Part shown: positions 32,262 through 32,946 of the stretch, piece after piece
Position numbering within the stretch: position 1 is the stretch's first letter
Layout of the letters: each line of letters opens with the position of its first letter
Notes under the pieces: model-generated
Database searches by the model: none
The model's input: only the letters and a program-made list of their open reading frames with translations
What the model was told of the DNA's origin: nothing
Made by a program: the position numbers and the translations under genes
From: Acidimicrobiaceae bacterium
GTDB lineage: Bacteria; Actinomycetota; Acidimicrobiia; Acidimicrobiales; Ilumatobacteraceae
NCBI GenBank assembly: GCA_002698945.1
Contig: NZZV01000108.1
Coordinates: 1 to 32,946 of the forward strand
DNA: 32,946 nt
Direction: 5' to 3'

Positions 32262-32346
32262 GTCGGATGAGGTCAGACCCCAACCGACACGGCGGCGGTT
32301 GATCCCGAGCAACTCCGATGTCGGTTGGGGTCTGACCTCATCCGAC
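32262..32346. repeat. Palindrome-pair intergenic element, copy 3
   Basis: Two perfect 28-bp inverted arms (32262-32289 and 32319-32346) with a 29-bp spacer. They differ from copy 2 by a T-to-A change (GGTTGAGG to GGATGAGG) that is matched in the opposite arm. The element lies 9 bp after the patatin stop and ends 8 bp before the DoxX -10 box. TCTGAC within its right arm (32331-32336) is 18 bp from that box and could serve as a -35. Confidence 0.92.
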
Positions 32347-32354
32347 GGTGGGGC

Positions 32355-32360
32355 TACGGT
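32355..32360 (+). promoter_or_regulatory. -10 box (TACGGT) of the DoxX-like gene
   Basis: TACGGT lies 7 nt before ATG 32368, the leaderless spacing. The -35 region would fall inside the palindromic element. Confidence 0.5.
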
Positions 32361-32367
32361 CGACGGC

Positions 32368-32889
32368 ATGAATGATGCGGATGCGGTCGACCTGGCGCTG
32401 CTCGTGTTCCGGTGCGGGATCGGTGCGGTGATGCTGGCACACGGGATCAACCACATCTGGGGCGGCGGCAAGATCGAGGGCACGGCCGGGTGGTTCGGTT
32501 CGATGGGGATGCGGCCGCCGCTCGTGCAGGCGTGGCTCGCCAGCCTCACCGAGATCGGCGGGGGAGCGCTGCTCGTGCTCGGCCTGCTCACCCCCTTCGG
32601 TGGTGCCGCCGTCGTCGGCACGATGTTCGTCGCCTGGGCGATCAACCACCGGGGCAACGGGTTCTTCATCTTCCGTCCCGGTGAGGGGTGGGAGTACGTC
32701 ATGACCCTGGGGCTGTGCGGCATGCTGCTGGGCGCGGTCGGACCCGGAGCCTGGTCGCTCGACGATGCGCTCGATCTGCGTGACGACCTCATCGGCTGGA
32801 CGGGCCTCGCGATCTCGGTCGGCGCGGGCATCGGTGGGGCGTTGGTGTTGCTCGCGACGTGTTGGCGTCCACCCGAGTCGAGCGACTGA
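32368..32889 (+). CDS. DoxX family membrane protein
   Basis: A 173-residue protein with four hydrophobic segments and the DoxX pattern: LLVFRCGIGAVMLAHGINHIWGGGKIEGTAGWFGSMGM, then LASLTEIGGGALLVLGLLTPFGGAAVVGTMFVAWAINH. DoxX proteins are small membrane proteins linked to thiol/quinone redox in some bacteria; the exact role of this one is unknown. The C-terminal 40 residues carry a fourth TM (SVGAGIGGALVLLATCW). The start at ATG 32368 has a -10 box 7 nt upstream. It is convergent with the SDR at the right edge, with 17 bp between stops. Confidence 0.88.
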   Translation: MNDADAVDLALLVFRCGIGAVMLAHGINHIWGGGKIEGTAGWFGSMGMRPPLVQAWLASLTEIGGGALLVLGLLTPFGGAAVVGTMFVAWAINHRGNGFFIFRPGEGWEYVMTLGLCGMLLGAVGPGAWSLDDALDLRDDLIGWTGLAISVGAGIGGALVLLATCWRPPESSD

Positions 32890-32906
32890 CCGTCCGACCG
32901 GCCGGG

Positions 32907-32946
32907 CTACTGGCCGATCGGCATGCCGCCGTCGACCCGGACCAGG
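32907..32946 (-). CDS. C-terminus of a short-chain dehydrogenase (partial)
   Basis: Too short for the ORF track. On the minus strand the window edge reads LVRVDGGMPIGQ and then TAG. The ending (V)RVDGGMPIGQ is typical of classical FabG-like SDRs, where this segment forms the last strand and tail. Only twelve residues are visible, so the assignment rests on that motif and on the correct position facing the DoxX gene. Confidence 0.5.
   Translation of the reverse strand, partial: LVRVDGGMPIGQ

Overview
The window is about 33 kb of very GC-rich DNA, densely packed with genes on both strands and with mostly short intergenic gaps. Several features point to an actinobacterium. The 2-oxoglutarate dehydrogenase is the fused, lipoyl-less Kgd type, there is a PIG-L/MshB-like deacetylase and an α-methylacyl-CoA racemase, starts are often GTG, and many genes carry a TAnnnT box 6-8 nt before the start codon, as in leaderless transcription. 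Kgd together with an Ala/Lys histone-H1-like tail and many small lipoproteins would suit Acidimicrobiia (Ilumatobacter-like), but that assignment is an inference from style and not from a marker gene.

Layout. 1-1.3 kb (-): ECF sigma factor translationally coupled to a one-TM protein that runs off the left edge. 1.5-4.7 kb (+): serine hydrolase, flippase-like membrane protein and MutY. 4.8-7.8 kb (-): PhyH-type dioxygenase, then a two-gene unit made of a thioredoxin-like fusion protein and a UGSC-family protein. The UGSC protein is split in the ORF track by an in-frame TGA that is best read as selenocysteine. 7.9-9.8 kb (+): lipoprotein, DUF1801 and DUF429 proteins. 9.8-11.3 kb: divergent CoA-binding protein and aldo/keto reductase with a 42-bp tandem repeat between them. 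11.4-12.7 kb (-): membrane-anchored protein of unknown function. 13.0-19.0 kb (+): Kgd, an NYN nuclease/S1/histone-tail fusion and exonuclease III. 19.0-20.9 kb (-): UvrD-like helicase with an HRDC-like tail. 21.0-25.8 kb (+): PH-domain protein, α/β hydrolase overlapping an α-methylacyl-CoA racemase, PIG-L deacetylase, lipoprotein and a four-TM protein. 25.9-32.9 kb: PurU (-), lipoprotein (+), SDR (-), DUF2007-like protein (+), esterase (+), UDP-glucose pyrophosphorylase (-), patatin (+), DoxX (+), and the C-terminus of another SDR (-) at the right edge.

Three things stand out. (1) The candidate selenoprotein operon has its motif Sec-Gly-Ser-Cys and a perfect hairpin just 3' of the UGA. (2) A family of about 80-85 bp intergenic elements, each two inverted copies of an imperfect palindrome with core GGTCAGACC, occurs three times, with arms that co-vary between copies. 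(3) The NYN-type nuclease is fused to an S1 domain and a histone-H1-like tail and sits next to exonuclease III. No tRNA, rRNA, CRISPR array, insertion sequence or prophage was seen. No gene-free stretch exceeds about 230 bp.
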